DNA of 64,000 nucleotides from Veronia pacifica. GTDB lineage: Bacteria; Pseudomonadota; Gammaproteobacteria; Enterobacterales; Vibrionaceae. The DNA lies in the NCBI RefSeq assembly GCF_001707825.1, contig NZ_LYBM01000016.1, positions 33,211 through 97,210 on the forward strand. The letters run 5' to 3'. The position numbers and the translations under genes were made by a program. The notes beneath the pieces are model-generated. The model did not search any database. It worked only from the letters and a program-made list of their open reading frames with translations, and was not told where the DNA came from. Every line of letters starts with the position of its first letter. Position 1 is the first letter of the stretch. This document shows positions 56,116-64,000 of this stretch, piece after piece.

Positions 56116-57531
56116 TCAGAATAACCGATTAAGGCCGTTGAGAGCGGCAACGCGATACGCTTCCGCCATCGTTGGATAGTTGAACGTGGTATTGACGAAA
56201 TAATCGATAGTATTACCTTCGCCTTTCTGCTCAAAAATCGCTTGTCCAATGTGTATGATTTCTGCCGCACGTTCACCGAAACAGTGAATACCAAGAATTT
56301 CACGTGTGTCTCTATGAAACAGTATTTTTAGGCTGCCAACATCCATCCCCGCTATCTGAGCACGGGCGAGATGTTTAAACTGTGCTCGTCCCACTTCATA
56401 AGGTACTTTTGCTGCTGTGAGTTCCTGCTCTGTTTTACCTACTGAGCTGATCTCTGGAATGGTATAAATACCTGTCGGTATATGGTCAATGAGACGGGCA
56501 GTGGCCTGTCCATTATTGATTGCCTGAGCGACAATGCGTCCCTGATCGTAAGCGGCACTTGCAAGGCTTGGATAGCCAATAACATCGCCAACGGCATAGA
56601 TGTGGCTGACGTTTGTCTGATAACTGTCATTGACGTCAAGTTGACCTCGTGAGTCCACCGTTAGCCCGACTGCATCAAGATTCAACGTGTCAGTATTACC
56701 TGTTCTGCCGTTAGCGAAGAGCAGGCAATCGGCCTTCATTTTTTTGCCAGACTGAAGGTGCAATACAATACCGTCATCTGTCCCTTCTATCTGCTCGTAG
56801 GTTTCATCGTTGCGGATGAGCACCCCGTTATTCCAGAAATGATAGGACAGAGAATCTGACATCTCGTTATCCAGAAACGAGAGCAACCTGTCGCGGGTGT
56901 TGATCAGGTCAACCTTTACACCCAGCCCACGGAAAATTGATGCGTATTCACTGCCTATGACGCCCGCTCCATAAATAATCACATGTCTTGGGTCGTGCTC
57001 AAGAGACAAAATGGAGTCGCTGTCGTAAATGCGCGGATGAGAGAAATCAATATCGTCAGGGTGATAAGGTCGTGAGCCTGTGGCAATTACAAATTTATCA
57101 GCAGTGTAATATTCAGACGTGCCGTCACTCTGTCGCACTTCAATTTCATGTTCACCGGTAAAACTGGCTGCACCCCGAAGTATGGTGCACTGATTACGAT
57201 CGTAAAATCCCTGACGCATTCTGGTTTGTTTGCCGATCACAGATTGCGCATGGCTGAGAATGGTCGAAAACGTGCTGTGGATGTGGCTGTCGTTCTGTGT
57301 GTAGATTGGACTTTGATTGAATTCAATGATCCGGCTGACAGTATGCCGGAGTGCTTTCGAAGGAATCGTACCCCAATGGGTACAACCACCGCCGACAGCG
57401 TCCTCTCGTTCGACAATGGCGACGTTTAGGCCGGCTTTTGTCAGTCCCATAGCGGCACCTTCTCCTCCCGGACCACTGCCAATAACAATGACATCGAACT
57501 GGGACGATACAGTAGGGGAAGCGTTGCTCAT
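56116..57531 (-). CDS. sthA: Soluble pyridine nucleotide transhydrogenase
   Basis: A cytoplasmic FAD enzyme that moves hydride between NADPH and NAD+. 471 residues with the FAD-binding [15 protein letters not shown], the [17 protein letters not shown] site (the disulfide pair of related reductases is missing one cysteine, as in SthA), the second dinucleotide fold ([19 protein letters not shown]) and the C-terminal dimerisation domain ([20 protein letters not shown]). It is divergent from fabR with about 260 bases between. Confidence 0.97.
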   Translation of the reverse strand: MSNASPTVSSQFDVIVIGSGPGGEGAAMGLTKAGLNVAIVEREDAVGGGCTHWGTIPSKALRHTVSRIIEFNQSPIYTQNDSHIHSTFSTILSHAQSVIGKQTRMRQGFYDRNQCTILRGAASFTGEHEIEVRQSDGTSEYYTADKFVIATGSRPYHPDDIDFSHPRIYDSDSILSLEHDPRHVIIYGAGVIGSEYASIFRGLGVKVDLINTRDRLLSFLDNEMSDSLSYHFWNNGVLIRNDETYEQIEGTDDGIVLHLQSGKKMKADCLLFANGRTGNTDTLNLDAVGLTVDSRGQLDVNDSYQTNVSHIYAVGDVIGYPSLASAAYDQGRIVAQAINNGQATARLIDHIPTGIYTIPEISSVGKTEQELTAAKVPYEVGRAQFKHLARAQIAGMDVGSLKILFHRDTREILGIHCFGERAAEIIHIGQAIFEQKGEGNTIDYFVNTTFNYPTMAEAYRVAALNGLNRLF

Positions 57532-57790
57532 ATCCTTTTGGCCTTTTTGTTTTTGTGTTGTTAATTGATTGACACCATAGTTTAACTAAGGGCGAAATCT
57601 CATGAAACAATCAACACATTTCCAGCGTAGCTGATCACGGATATTGTGCTGAAAGAGCATCATCCTAGGGGTAATCTTAGGTGATTTGGTGATCAGGTGC
57701 AGGAATCGGTCGCTGGTGTTTCATAGAAACTGAACAATGAAGAAAAAATCGGTATAGTCTGCCGTGACAGTTCATAGGGTAAAACAGGCG

Positions 57791-58435
57791 ATGGGAATTC
57801 GAGCACAACAAAAAGAAAAGACCCGGCGTTCATTAATTGACGCGGCATTCAGACAATTGAGTGCAGACAGTAGCTTTTCCAATCTGAGCTTGAGGGAAGT
57901 CGCCCGGGAAGCAGGGATTGCCCCTTCTTCTTTTTATCGTCATTTTAAAGACATGGATGAACTGGGCCTGACGATGGTCGACGAAGGAGGACTTATACTC
58001 CGTCAGTTGATGAGGCAGGCCAGACAACGCATAGCCGCGGAAGGCAGCCTGATAAGGACATCAGTTGAAACTTTCATGGAATTTATTGAAAGTAGCCCAA
58101 ACGTGTTTCGCTTGTTGCTTCGTGAACGTTCGGGAACCTCGTCTGCTTTTAGGGCAGCTGTGGCCCGGGAGATCCAGCACTTTGTTGCTGAGCTGACCGA
58201 ATATTTTGAGGCCAGTAACCACCTTACGCATGAAGAAGCCTATAATCAGGCAGAGGCATGCGTGACTTTGGTTTTCAGCTCCGGTGCCGAAGCTCTTGAT
58301 CTTGATAAACGAGCAAGGGCGGAACTTGCAGAACGGTTAATCATTCAGTTGAGAATGATTGCAAAGGGTGCCCTCCTGTTCCGGATAGAACGGGAAAAAG
58401 GGGCATCCAAGGATAAACTAGCATTAGGTAGGTAA
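57791..58435 (+). CDS. fabR: HTH-type transcriptional repressor FabR
   Basis: TetR-family regulator of unsaturated fatty acid synthesis (fabB, and fabA). 214 residues; it begins [20 protein letters not shown], nearly the E. coli FabR start, and the helix-turn-helix is [21 protein letters not shown] (about 34-54). The longer frame opens at GTG 57764, but ATG 57791 matches the family. yijD follows after 3 bases, as in E. coli. Confidence 0.95.
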   Translation: MGIRAQQKEKTRRSLIDAAFRQLSADSSFSNLSLREVAREAGIAPSSFYRHFKDMDELGLTMVDEGGLILRQLMRQARQRIAAEGSLIRTSVETFMEFIESSPNVFRLLLRERSGTSSAFRAAVAREIQHFVAELTEYFEASNHLTHEEAYNQAEACVTLVFSSGAEALDLDKRARAELAERLIIQLRMIAKGALLFRIEREKGASKDKLALGR

Positions 58436-58438
58436 AAT

Positions 58439-58807
58439 ATGGATTCTAATTCTCACTCAGAGCGCAAATTTCTGGTTCTGGCCACACTGGCTGGTATTTG
58501 CGGGAGTGCGTCGGTGGCGACCTTGTTTGTAAGCAGTGTATCTTTTTCTTTCTTCCCGATCATCGCCTTTGCTTTGGCTGTGTATTGCTTCTATCAGCAA
58601 CACCAGAACCAGCCATTGACTGAAGGAACGCCTTTGATCGCTTTTGCCTGTTTCTTGGTTGGAGCTTTCGGCTACTCTGCATTTATCCGCATGCAAGTGC
58701 CAGATCTTGGTAGTAACTTCTTCTCTATCATCATCACTATGGCACTTGGACTTTGGGTATGCCATAAAACGGGTGTATTCGACAACCAGAATACTGTGAG
58801 CAAGTAA
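58439..58807 (+). CDS. yijD: YijD family membrane protein (DUF1422)
   Basis: 122 residues with four predicted membrane helices (LVLATLAGICGSASVATLFV, FFPIIAFALAVYCFYQQHQN, LIAFACFLVGAFGYSAFI, FFSIIITMALGLWVCH). The family always follows fabR; no function is known. A terminator lies about 35 bases downstream. Confidence 0.92.
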   Translation: MDSNSHSERKFLVLATLAGICGSASVATLFVSSVSFSFFPIIAFALAVYCFYQQHQNQPLTEGTPLIAFACFLVGAFGYSAFIRMQVPDLGSNFFSIIITMALGLWVCHKTGVFDNQNTVSK

Positions 58808-58836
58808 TCTTCTTATTGATTACAGGTTACCCCTCA

Positions 58837-58868
58837 AAAACAAAAGGAGCTTTTCAGCTCCTTTTTTG
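58837..58868. terminator. Bidirectional terminator between yijD and trmA
   Basis: CAAAAGGAGC, loop TTTTCA, GCTCCTTTTTTG, between convergent genes. Confidence 0.9.
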
Positions 58869-58877
58869 TGTTAGAGA

Positions 58878-59984
58878 TTATTTTCTCTCAAGCATCACGC
58901 CGGCTTCCATGTGATGGGTATAAGGGAACTGATCAAATAGCGCGAAGCGAGTAATACGGTGCGTTTCTGATAGCATCGCCAGATTGTCTTTGAGCGTATC
59001 TGGGTTGCAAGAAATGTAGAGTATACGATCATAACCTTGCACCATTCGGCAAGTATCGTCATCCATACCTGCTCGCGGTGGATCGACAAAAATCGTATTA
59101 CATTGATAGCTTTTCAGATCTATATTCGCTTCCTGTAAGCGTCGGAATTCGCGTTTCCCTTCCATCGCCTCGGTAAAGTCTTCGGCAGACATACGAATAA
59201 TCTGCACATTGTCGATGTTGTTAGCCGCAATGTTGTACTGAGCCGAGACAACGGATGGTTTCGCTAACTCAGTAGCCAGTACTCGGTCAAAATTCTCCGC
59301 CAATGCCATAGAGAAGTTACCGTTACCACAATAGAGCTCAAGCAAATCTCCTTGGCTATCCTGCGTGCAGTCAATCGCCCACTCCAGCATTTTTTCAGCG
59401 ACCTTACCATTTGGTTGGGTAAAGCTGTTTTCAACTTGCTGATAAGTCAGCTTACGGTCACCAACAGAAAGCTGCTCGACAACATAGTCCCGATCCAGTA
59501 TCCATTTTTGCTTCCGAGCGCGGCCGATTATATTGAGGTTGAAGCCTTCATCATTCAAACGTTGTTTAAGGGCTTTTGCTTCTTTTTCCCACTCTTCATC
59601 GAGCTGACGATGGTAAAGAAGGGAAACCAGAATTTCGCCACTCAGCGTGGAGAGAAAATCAACCTGAAAAAGCTTACGACGCAGTGTATCAGAGGGCTTC
59701 ACTCCATCGAGAAGCAGCGGCATCAGATCATTGATGAGCCTGCTCGCTTGGGGGAATTGGTCAACACGATACTTTTGCTTCGTTGTCTGATCAAACATGA
59801 TGTAATAGAGGTCATCTCCCTCGTGCCAGACGCGAAACTCCGCCCTCATTCTGTAGTGCTTCTCCGGTGAGGGAAACACTTCAAGTTCAGGTGCATTGTA
59901 CTCGGCGAACATGGATGTCATGCGTGCACTTTTTTCATCCAGCTGTGCCTGATACTGTTCAGTGTCGAACGGGGTGTTGCTCAT
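58878..59984 (-). CDS. trmA: tRNA (uracil-5-)-methyltransferase TrmA
   Basis: Makes ribothymidine at position 54 of tRNA (and position 341 of tmRNA). 368 residues, SAM-binding [19 protein letters not shown], metal-free motif IV DPPRAG, and the catalytic cysteine in [12 protein letters not shown] GxR-type segment ([13 protein letters not shown]) precedes the methyltransferase core. It is divergent from btuB, as in E. coli. Confidence 0.97.
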   Translation of the reverse strand: MSNTPFDTEQYQAQLDEKSARMTSMFAEYNAPELEVFPSPEKHYRMRAEFRVWHEGDDLYYIMFDQTTKQKYRVDQFPQASRLINDLMPLLLDGVKPSDTLRRKLFQVDFLSTLSGEILVSLLYHRQLDEEWEKEAKALKQRLNDEGFNLNIIGRARKQKWILDRDYVVEQLSVGDRKLTYQQVENSFTQPNGKVAEKMLEWAIDCTQDSQGDLLELYCGNGNFSMALAENFDRVLATELAKPSVVSAQYNIAANNIDNVQIIRMSAEDFTEAMEGKREFRRLQEANIDLKSYQCNTIFVDPPRAGMDDDTCRMVQGYDRILYISCNPDTLKDNLAMLSETHRITRFALFDQFPYTHHMEAGVMLERK

Positions 59985-60165
59985 ATTACGGAACCTGCAA
60001 TTTCAAAAATGAGCGCAAATTGTAAGAGCCTCGTGGACATTGTCCAGCATTTCGTTGACTTTTTCGCCAACACAGCACTGAAACAAACGTACCAATTCTG
60101 GCTGTTTTCCCAGCGTAATACTGAAGACAACATAGTTTCTTATTCTAATTATATGATGTGACTCG

Positions 60166-60326
60166 TATAATCTGTCGTTCTTTCATCAGCTGGGAATCCG
60201 GTGAGACTCCGGAACTGACGCGCAGCGGTAAGAGGAAACGAAAGTAGCAGGGTTAAGAGCCAGACACTGCAGAATTCTGTGGGAAGTCGCTGCCGTAGGC
60301 TGTCCTTAAGTCCGAATATCAGCTGG
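60166..60326 (+). promoter_or_regulatory. Cobalamin riboswitch upstream of btuB, with its promoter
   Basis: TATAAT at 60166-60171 is a likely -10 element. From 60185 on, the conserved cobalamin aptamer elements are in order: CAGCTG of P1, GGGAATCCGGTGAGACTCCGG (the P3-P4 core), GCAGCGGTAAGAGGAAACG, the B12-box-like AGCCAGACACTGC (60258-60270), and the closing GTGGGAAGTCGC. CAGCTG at 60320-60325 can pair with the first to close P1. A hairpin TCAGGATCTCCTGA (60342-60355) follows. Adenosylcobalamin would reduce btuB translation. Confidence 0.9.
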
Positions 60327-60387
60327 TATAACAATATGGTATCAGGATCTCCTGACATCATTAGATACACGCGAACATGGATCTGAT

Positions 60388-62310
60388 ATGTCTAAAAAAC
60401 ACCTGGTAGCAGGACTGCTACCTCTGGCGGCCTTCGTGCACGCCCAAACCGCGCTTGCGGCCGATGAAACAATAAAAGTAATAGGGCGTTCAATATCTGA
60501 CTCAAACGTTCTCGACATACCCGCCAATATTAAAGTCATCACCGCTGAAGATATCGAAGCCAGTGGTGCAACTGATTTGTCCACTCTACTCCGCGGTAAG
60601 TCGGGCATCGAGATCAGTGATACCAACAGTGGCCCCGTTTTTTCAATGCGGGGATTCGGCGCAAACGGCGCCCACAATACCCTCATATTAGTTGATGGCA
60701 GAAAGTTGAATAAATTTGATCTGTCAAAGCCTCAAATTGACTCTATCCCTCTCAACAACATTGCGTTCATTGAGATATCGTCTGCCAGCGCTGGCGTATT
60801 ATATGGCGACCAAGCTGTAGGTGGCGTGATCAACATCATTACCAAAGCACCGACTCAAGCAGGTGGCACTCTCGGGCTTGAAGTAGGAAGTTTCGATACT
60901 CGTGGGGGAAATGTAAGCTTCGCCGGTCCGCTTAATGATGATTGGAGTTACTACGTCTCTGGTAGTCAAAAGAACAGTAAAAACTACCGTGATCACAATG
61001 ATAGTCGGCTCGGCAGTATTCTTGGCCGTATCCAGTTTGATGGAGAAGGCAGGCAGTTCTTTGCTGAGTCTAGTTATTATGACAATACGCGTTTCTATGC
61101 AGGCTCAATCACCAAGCAGCAATTTGAAGAGAATCCAAGGCAGGCTAACGCTGGCAGTGGGAATGACTATAGCCATGAAATGACATTTGCTAATCGCATA
61201 GGATTAGAACAGCAATTGACTGATGGTTGGATATTGCAGACTAAACTGATTAGCGATCAGACCAAGACGAACGGTTACCTTTGGAGTAGTTTTACCCGAA
61301 AGCTGGAGAGTTACAGCGGAGATGTGCAGCTAGAAAACAGTTGGAAGTCTGCCAATGGCAACGGGAAGCTTTTATTAGGCATTGATGCTGCAAAATCTCG
61401 ATATGTCTATTCAGCAAATCGAGGATTAAAACAAAACAAGCTATCTTTGTATTCGGTATTGAATCTGCCCCTCAGTGAAGGCTTTTCGGTAACGGCTGGT
61501 GGCCGCTCAAGTAAAGTAGAAGATAATGTCAGAGACTCAGCATTATATCCGCAGGGAGAAAAGCTAGAGGCATCAGCAAGTGCTGCTGAACTGGGAGTGA
61601 ATTATCAGTTCTCCAAGGCCCAACGTGTATACGCCCGAATCGATCAAAACTTCCGTTTTGCAAAGATCGACGAACAGGCCTACACATCACCGGGTGTATT
61701 TGGGCTTAAACCACAAAGAGGCACATCCCTTGAGTTTGGTTGGAGCGCTGATTTTTACGCGCATTCACTCTCGGTCAATCTTTATCGTCTAGATATCAAA
61801 GATGAGATCATTTTTGATAGTTCTGCTCCAACGCCGATTAATGGTTCTTTCCAAGGTGCGAATGTCAATGCGGATAAATCCCGACGCGATGGCGCGAATA
61901 TAAATTGGACATGGAATGTCACACAAGAGCTGTCGACAGGCTTGGACTACAGCTACATTGACGCAAAATATACCGCAGGGAAGTACAACGGTAATAGGCT
62001 TCCTTGGGTCTCCACTCATTCCGGCAATGTATTTGCTAACTATATGCTGACACCTGCTTGGAATATCTATGCGGGAGCCAGTTATTCTTCAGAGCGCTAT
62101 GTGTCTGGTGATAAGGCCAACCAAATCGAAAAATCAGATGCCTATTGGCTAGGTAGCCTCTCTACACAATATCGTCTCAATGACTGGAGTCTAATGCTGA
62201 GTATCGAGAATGTTACCGATGAGAGATACTCCGCCAGCACCAACAGTTGGGGAGGTTACTATCCGGGTGATGGACGAAGAGCAACTATTAGTGCTAATTA
62301 TGATTTTTAA
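60388..62310 (+). CDS. btuB: Vitamin B12 outer-membrane transporter BtuB
   Basis: TonB-dependent receptor, 640 residues, with a signal peptide (cut near ALA-AD at 25), the TonB box ETIKVIG (27-33), plug domain (LSTLLRGKSGIEIS, MRGFGANGAHNTLILVDGRKLN) and a 22-strand barrel ending in NYDF with a C-terminal phenylalanine. The riboswitch just upstream supports cobalamin as the substrate. The start has GGA six bases away. Confidence 0.94.
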   Translation: MSKKHLVAGLLPLAAFVHAQTALAADETIKVIGRSISDSNVLDIPANIKVITAEDIEASGATDLSTLLRGKSGIEISDTNSGPVFSMRGFGANGAHNTLILVDGRKLNKFDLSKPQIDSIPLNNIAFIEISSASAGVLYGDQAVGGVINIITKAPTQAGGTLGLEVGSFDTRGGNVSFAGPLNDDWSYYVSGSQKNSKNYRDHNDSRLGSILGRIQFDGEGRQFFAESSYYDNTRFYAGSITKQQFEENPRQANAGSGNDYSHEMTFANRIGLEQQLTDGWILQTKLISDQTKTNGYLWSSFTRKLESYSGDVQLENSWKSANGNGKLLLGIDAAKSRYVYSANRGLKQNKLSLYSVLNLPLSEGFSVTAGGRSSKVEDNVRDSALYPQGEKLEASASAAELGVNYQFSKAQRVYARIDQNFRFAKIDEQAYTSPGVFGLKPQRGTSLEFGWSADFYAHSLSVNLYRLDIKDEIIFDSSAPTPINGSFQGANVNADKSRRDGANINWTWNVTQELSTGLDYSYIDAKYTAGKYNGNRLPWVSTHSGNVFANYMLTPAWNIYAGASYSSERYVSGDKANQIEKSDAYWLGSLSTQYRLNDWSLMLSIENVTDERYSASTNSWGGYYPGDGRRATISANYDF

Positions 62311-62322
62311 CGTTTAAATTAG

Positions 62323-62359
62323 GCGGGATGCTATCGTAAAACACGGATGAGTATCCCGC
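62323..62359 (+). terminator. Weak inverted repeat after btuB
   Basis: GCGGGAT (62323-62329) and ATCCCGC (62353-62359) with a 23-base loop and no T run. It may slow transcription or be a stem in the murI leader; a terminator function is doubtful. Confidence 0.35.
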
Positions 62360-62454
62360 TTCAACGATCATCTCTGCTACCGACGCGTCGTTCTTCACTT
62401 CGAACATCTCTGTCAGTATGATAGTTACCAGCTAACAGTTATGGGGTAAAAGCT

Positions 62455-63261
62455 TTGAAATCTATCCTGGTATTTGATTCAGGAGTTGGTGGCTTGTCTG
62501 TATATCAGGAGATTAAAAGAAAGCTCCCAGACCAACACTATATTTACGTATTTGATAATGAGGCCTTCCCATATGGCGAGCTTGACGACGATGTACTCAT
62601 TGAAAGAGTCAGTGGAATAATCAATACACTATGCCAGCAGCATGAAGTCTCTCTAATTGTTATTGCGTGTAACACCGCTAGCACTATCGTTTTACCCATC
62701 CTAAGAAAGGCTCATACTATTCCCATTGTCGGTGTCGTTCCGGCAATAAAACCTGCGGCTGCTTTGAGTAAAAAAAAGTCGATTGGAGTTTTGGCAACGC
62801 CTGCTACGGTCTCTAGAGATTATACCCAGTCACTCATTAATGAATTCGCGCCAGATTGTGAAGTAACGCTTGTTGGAACAACAGAGTTAGTTTACATGGC
62901 AGAAAATAAAATAATGGGTAGAGAAATAAGCAAAGTAACACTTAGCCAAATATTGCAGCCTTTTTATCAGAAGACTGACTGTATTGTATTAGGGTGCACT
63001 CATTTCCCATTACTCAAAAATGAAATTCAGGAAATACTTGGAAAAGGTTATACCGTTGTTGATTCTGGAGCAGCCATTGCGAGGAGAGTAGGCGAGTTAT
63101 TAAATAGTGTTGAAAGAATTGGCGATGAAAATTTCACCGCCCAAAGTGAACGACCAAATATTGCTTATTGCAGTGCCTATAAAGATCAAATACAACAAAT
63201 AGAAAAAGAGTTGGCCACTGCATTCGATTTAAAAGAAATTAGGCGCGTGCCGTTTTTCTAG
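62455..63261 (+). CDS. murI: Glutamate racemase
   Basis: Provides D-glutamate for peptidoglycan. 268 residues with both catalytic cysteines: IACNTAST and GCTHFPLL, the substrate loop SGVGGLSVYQEI, and LPILRKAHTIPIVGVVPAIKPA. Start codon is TTG at 62455, after GGGG. The base composition is clearly more AT-rich than that of btuB and other neighbours. The 3' end overlaps the RRM gene on the other strand by 23 bases. btuB-murI-rrn is the E. coli order. Confidence 0.95.
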   Translation: MKSILVFDSGVGGLSVYQEIKRKLPDQHYIYVFDNEAFPYGELDDDVLIERVSGIINTLCQQHEVSLIVIACNTASTIVLPILRKAHTIPIVGVVPAIKPAAALSKKKSIGVLATPATVSRDYTQSLINEFAPDCEVTLVGTTELVYMAENKIMGREISKVTLSQILQPFYQKTDCIVLGCTHFPLLKNEIQEILGKGYTVVDSGAAIARRVGELLNSVERIGDENFTAQSERPNIAYCSAYKDQIQQIEKELATAFDLKEIRRVPFF

Positions 63262-63691
63262 GGTCATTCGCCTCACGCACCTTAAGGGTACGATCACCAT
63301 ACTCACTATTATTTAGATTTTCGATGGCAGTAGGCGCTTGTTCAGCTGCCATAACAACAAATCCAAAACCACGTCGCTTTCCAGTTCTTTTATCTTTCAT
63401 CAATCTCACAGCAAATACTTCACCATGTTGTGAAAAGAGTTCTTTTACATCAGCCTCATTTGCACGGTATGGCAAGTTACCAACATAAATTGTTTTACTA
63501 TGAACAACACCAGCTCCAGACGGGTAGCTAGATTGGAGTCTGGTAACAATTAAGGTGAGTACTACACCTGTTGTAATTGAGCCAAGAGCAAAAGAGTAGG
63601 CTGTCGATAGTGTGGGGTTAGAGATATCAAGCAATAAAGAGCCGCCGATGGCTAATATTGCGGTAATTAATAAGCAAATGGTTGGTCTCAT
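63239..63691 (-). CDS. Membrane-anchored RRM (RNA recognition motif) protein
   Basis: 150 residues. Two hydrophobic helices (TICLLITAILAIGGSLLL, 4-21, and AYSFALGSITTGVVLTLIVT, 31-50) are followed by a complete RRM domain (about 66-143) with RNP2 IYVGNL (68-73) and RNP1 RRGFGFVVM (106-114). Bacterial RRM proteins are small RNA-binding proteins of largely unknown role; the membrane tether is notable. The stop lies inside the 3' end of murI. No function can be assigned from sequence. Confidence 0.85.
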   Translation of the reverse strand: MRPTICLLITAILAIGGSLLLDISNPTLSTAYSFALGSITTGVVLTLIVTRLQSSYPSGAGVVHSKTIYVGNLPYRANEADVKELFSQHGEVFAVRLMKDKRTGKRRGFGFVVMAAEQAPTAIENLNNSEYGDRTLKVREANDPRKTARA

Positions 63692-63745
63692 AATCGTATA
63701 ACTTATTTGAGTGGACAGAATTTAAAGAAAATAACAAATCAAACT

Positions 63746-63760
63746 GGTTAAAATTAAATC
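63746..63760 (+). promoter_or_regulatory. Possible Fis site upstream of the rRNA promoter
   Basis: GGTTAAAATTAAATC fits the Fis consensus GNtYAaWWWtTRaNC except at one position. It lies about 155 bases upstream of the -35 element. Fis sites at this distance are common at rrn P1. Confidence 0.4.
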
Positions 63761-63900
63761 ACATGTAATTTTGATATTACGTAGATTGCTAATCAATTGC
63801 TAGTTAGTGAATGTGATGATTATCCAATGTTGCAATAACTTGTTATTAAGAGAGTTTAGGGTGAATTTTGAACACTCAAAAATATTTCTTATAAAAACCC

Positions 63901-63928
63901 TTGCCAATGTGATCTTTCTCTCTATAAT
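63901..63928 (+). promoter_or_regulatory. rRNA operon P1-type promoter
   Basis: TTGCCA (63901-63906), 16-base spacer, TATAAT (63923-63928), then the GC-rich discriminator GCCGC typical of stringently controlled rRNA promoters. The DNA before the -35 is AT-rich (TATTTCTTATAAAAACCC), like an UP element. The predicted start is near 63935. The downstream leader fills the last 65 bases; 16S rRNA is not reached. E. coli also has an rRNA operon after murI. Confidence 0.85.
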
Positions 63929-64000
63929 GCCGCATCACCGACACGGAGAGCGGCTCCAAAATTGGAAAGCGCTTCAAATCGGTACGACGAAAACGGCATC

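Noticed and set aside
63929..64000. 16S rRNA gene at the right edge
   Set aside because: The last 70 bases are leader only; no 16S start or complete antitermination boxA is seen before the window ends.

Overview
The window is chromosomal core DNA from a gammaproteobacterium, most likely a member of the Vibrionaceae. The gene blocks follow the Escherichia coli order in several places: cyaY-lptM-lysA-dapF-DUF484-xerC-yigB and uvrD; polA-spf-engB-csr RNA-yihI-hemN; glnG-glnL-glnA-typA; yihY-dtd-yiiD; pckA-hslO-hslR; sthA-fabR-yijD-trmA-btuB-murI, followed by an rRNA promoter. Vibrio-type neighbours include DUF3630 after recQ, DUF2959, a type II secretion operon next to hslR/hslO, and a second small RNA after Spot 42. 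The genus cannot be fixed from the sequence alone. I see no prophage, insertion sequence, CRISPR array or tRNA.

Layout: 0-5 kb holds lysine/peptidoglycan precursor genes and the XerC recombinase. 5-7.3 kb, on the minus strand, is a four-gene RiPP operon (DUF2282 precursor, MNIO/DUF692 enzyme, DUF2063 partner, DoxX protein) of the bufferin type, probably involved in metal (copper) handling. 7.5-15 kb has the helicases UvrD (with a LexA box) and RecQ, gamma-glutamyltranspeptidase and RarD. 15-17.3 kb has a preQ1-I riboswitch in front of the queuosine-precursor transporter, a GNAT enzyme, a RyhB small RNA with a Fur box, and ElbB. 17.3-23.3 kb is rich in non-coding elements: a GATC- and DnaA-box-rich, origin-like segment upstream of polA, Spot 42, a second predicted small RNA, and a CsrB-type RNA with many GGA motifs. 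23.3-32.2 kb carries a zinc-ribbon methyltransferase, YihI, HemN, a 40-residue membrane peptide, adenosine deaminase and the nitrogen regulon genes glnA-glnL-glnG with NtrC sites and a sigma-54 promoter. 32.5-43.2 kb holds TypA/BipA, small envelope proteins, Dtd, YiiD, an AsmA-like protein, PckA and the Hsp33/Hsp15 pair. 43.5-54.7 kb is a complete gspC-N type II secretion operon in which gspE is split by a one-base frameshift. 54.7-64 kb holds nudE, cysQ, sthA, fabR, yijD, trmA, a cobalamin riboswitch with btuB, murI, a membrane-anchored RRM protein, and the P1 promoter of an rRNA operon whose 16S gene lies beyond the window.

The strongest points for a second look are the origin-like segment upstream of polA, the MNIO/bufferin operon, the gspE frameshift, the preQ1 riboswitch that overlaps its own ribosome-binding site, the second small RNA after Spot 42, the small peptide after add, the ggt leader hairpin, and the membrane-tethered RRM protein overlapping murI. 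Start codons were moved from the longest reading frame wherever a ribosome-binding site, a known homologue start or a regulatory element supported it.
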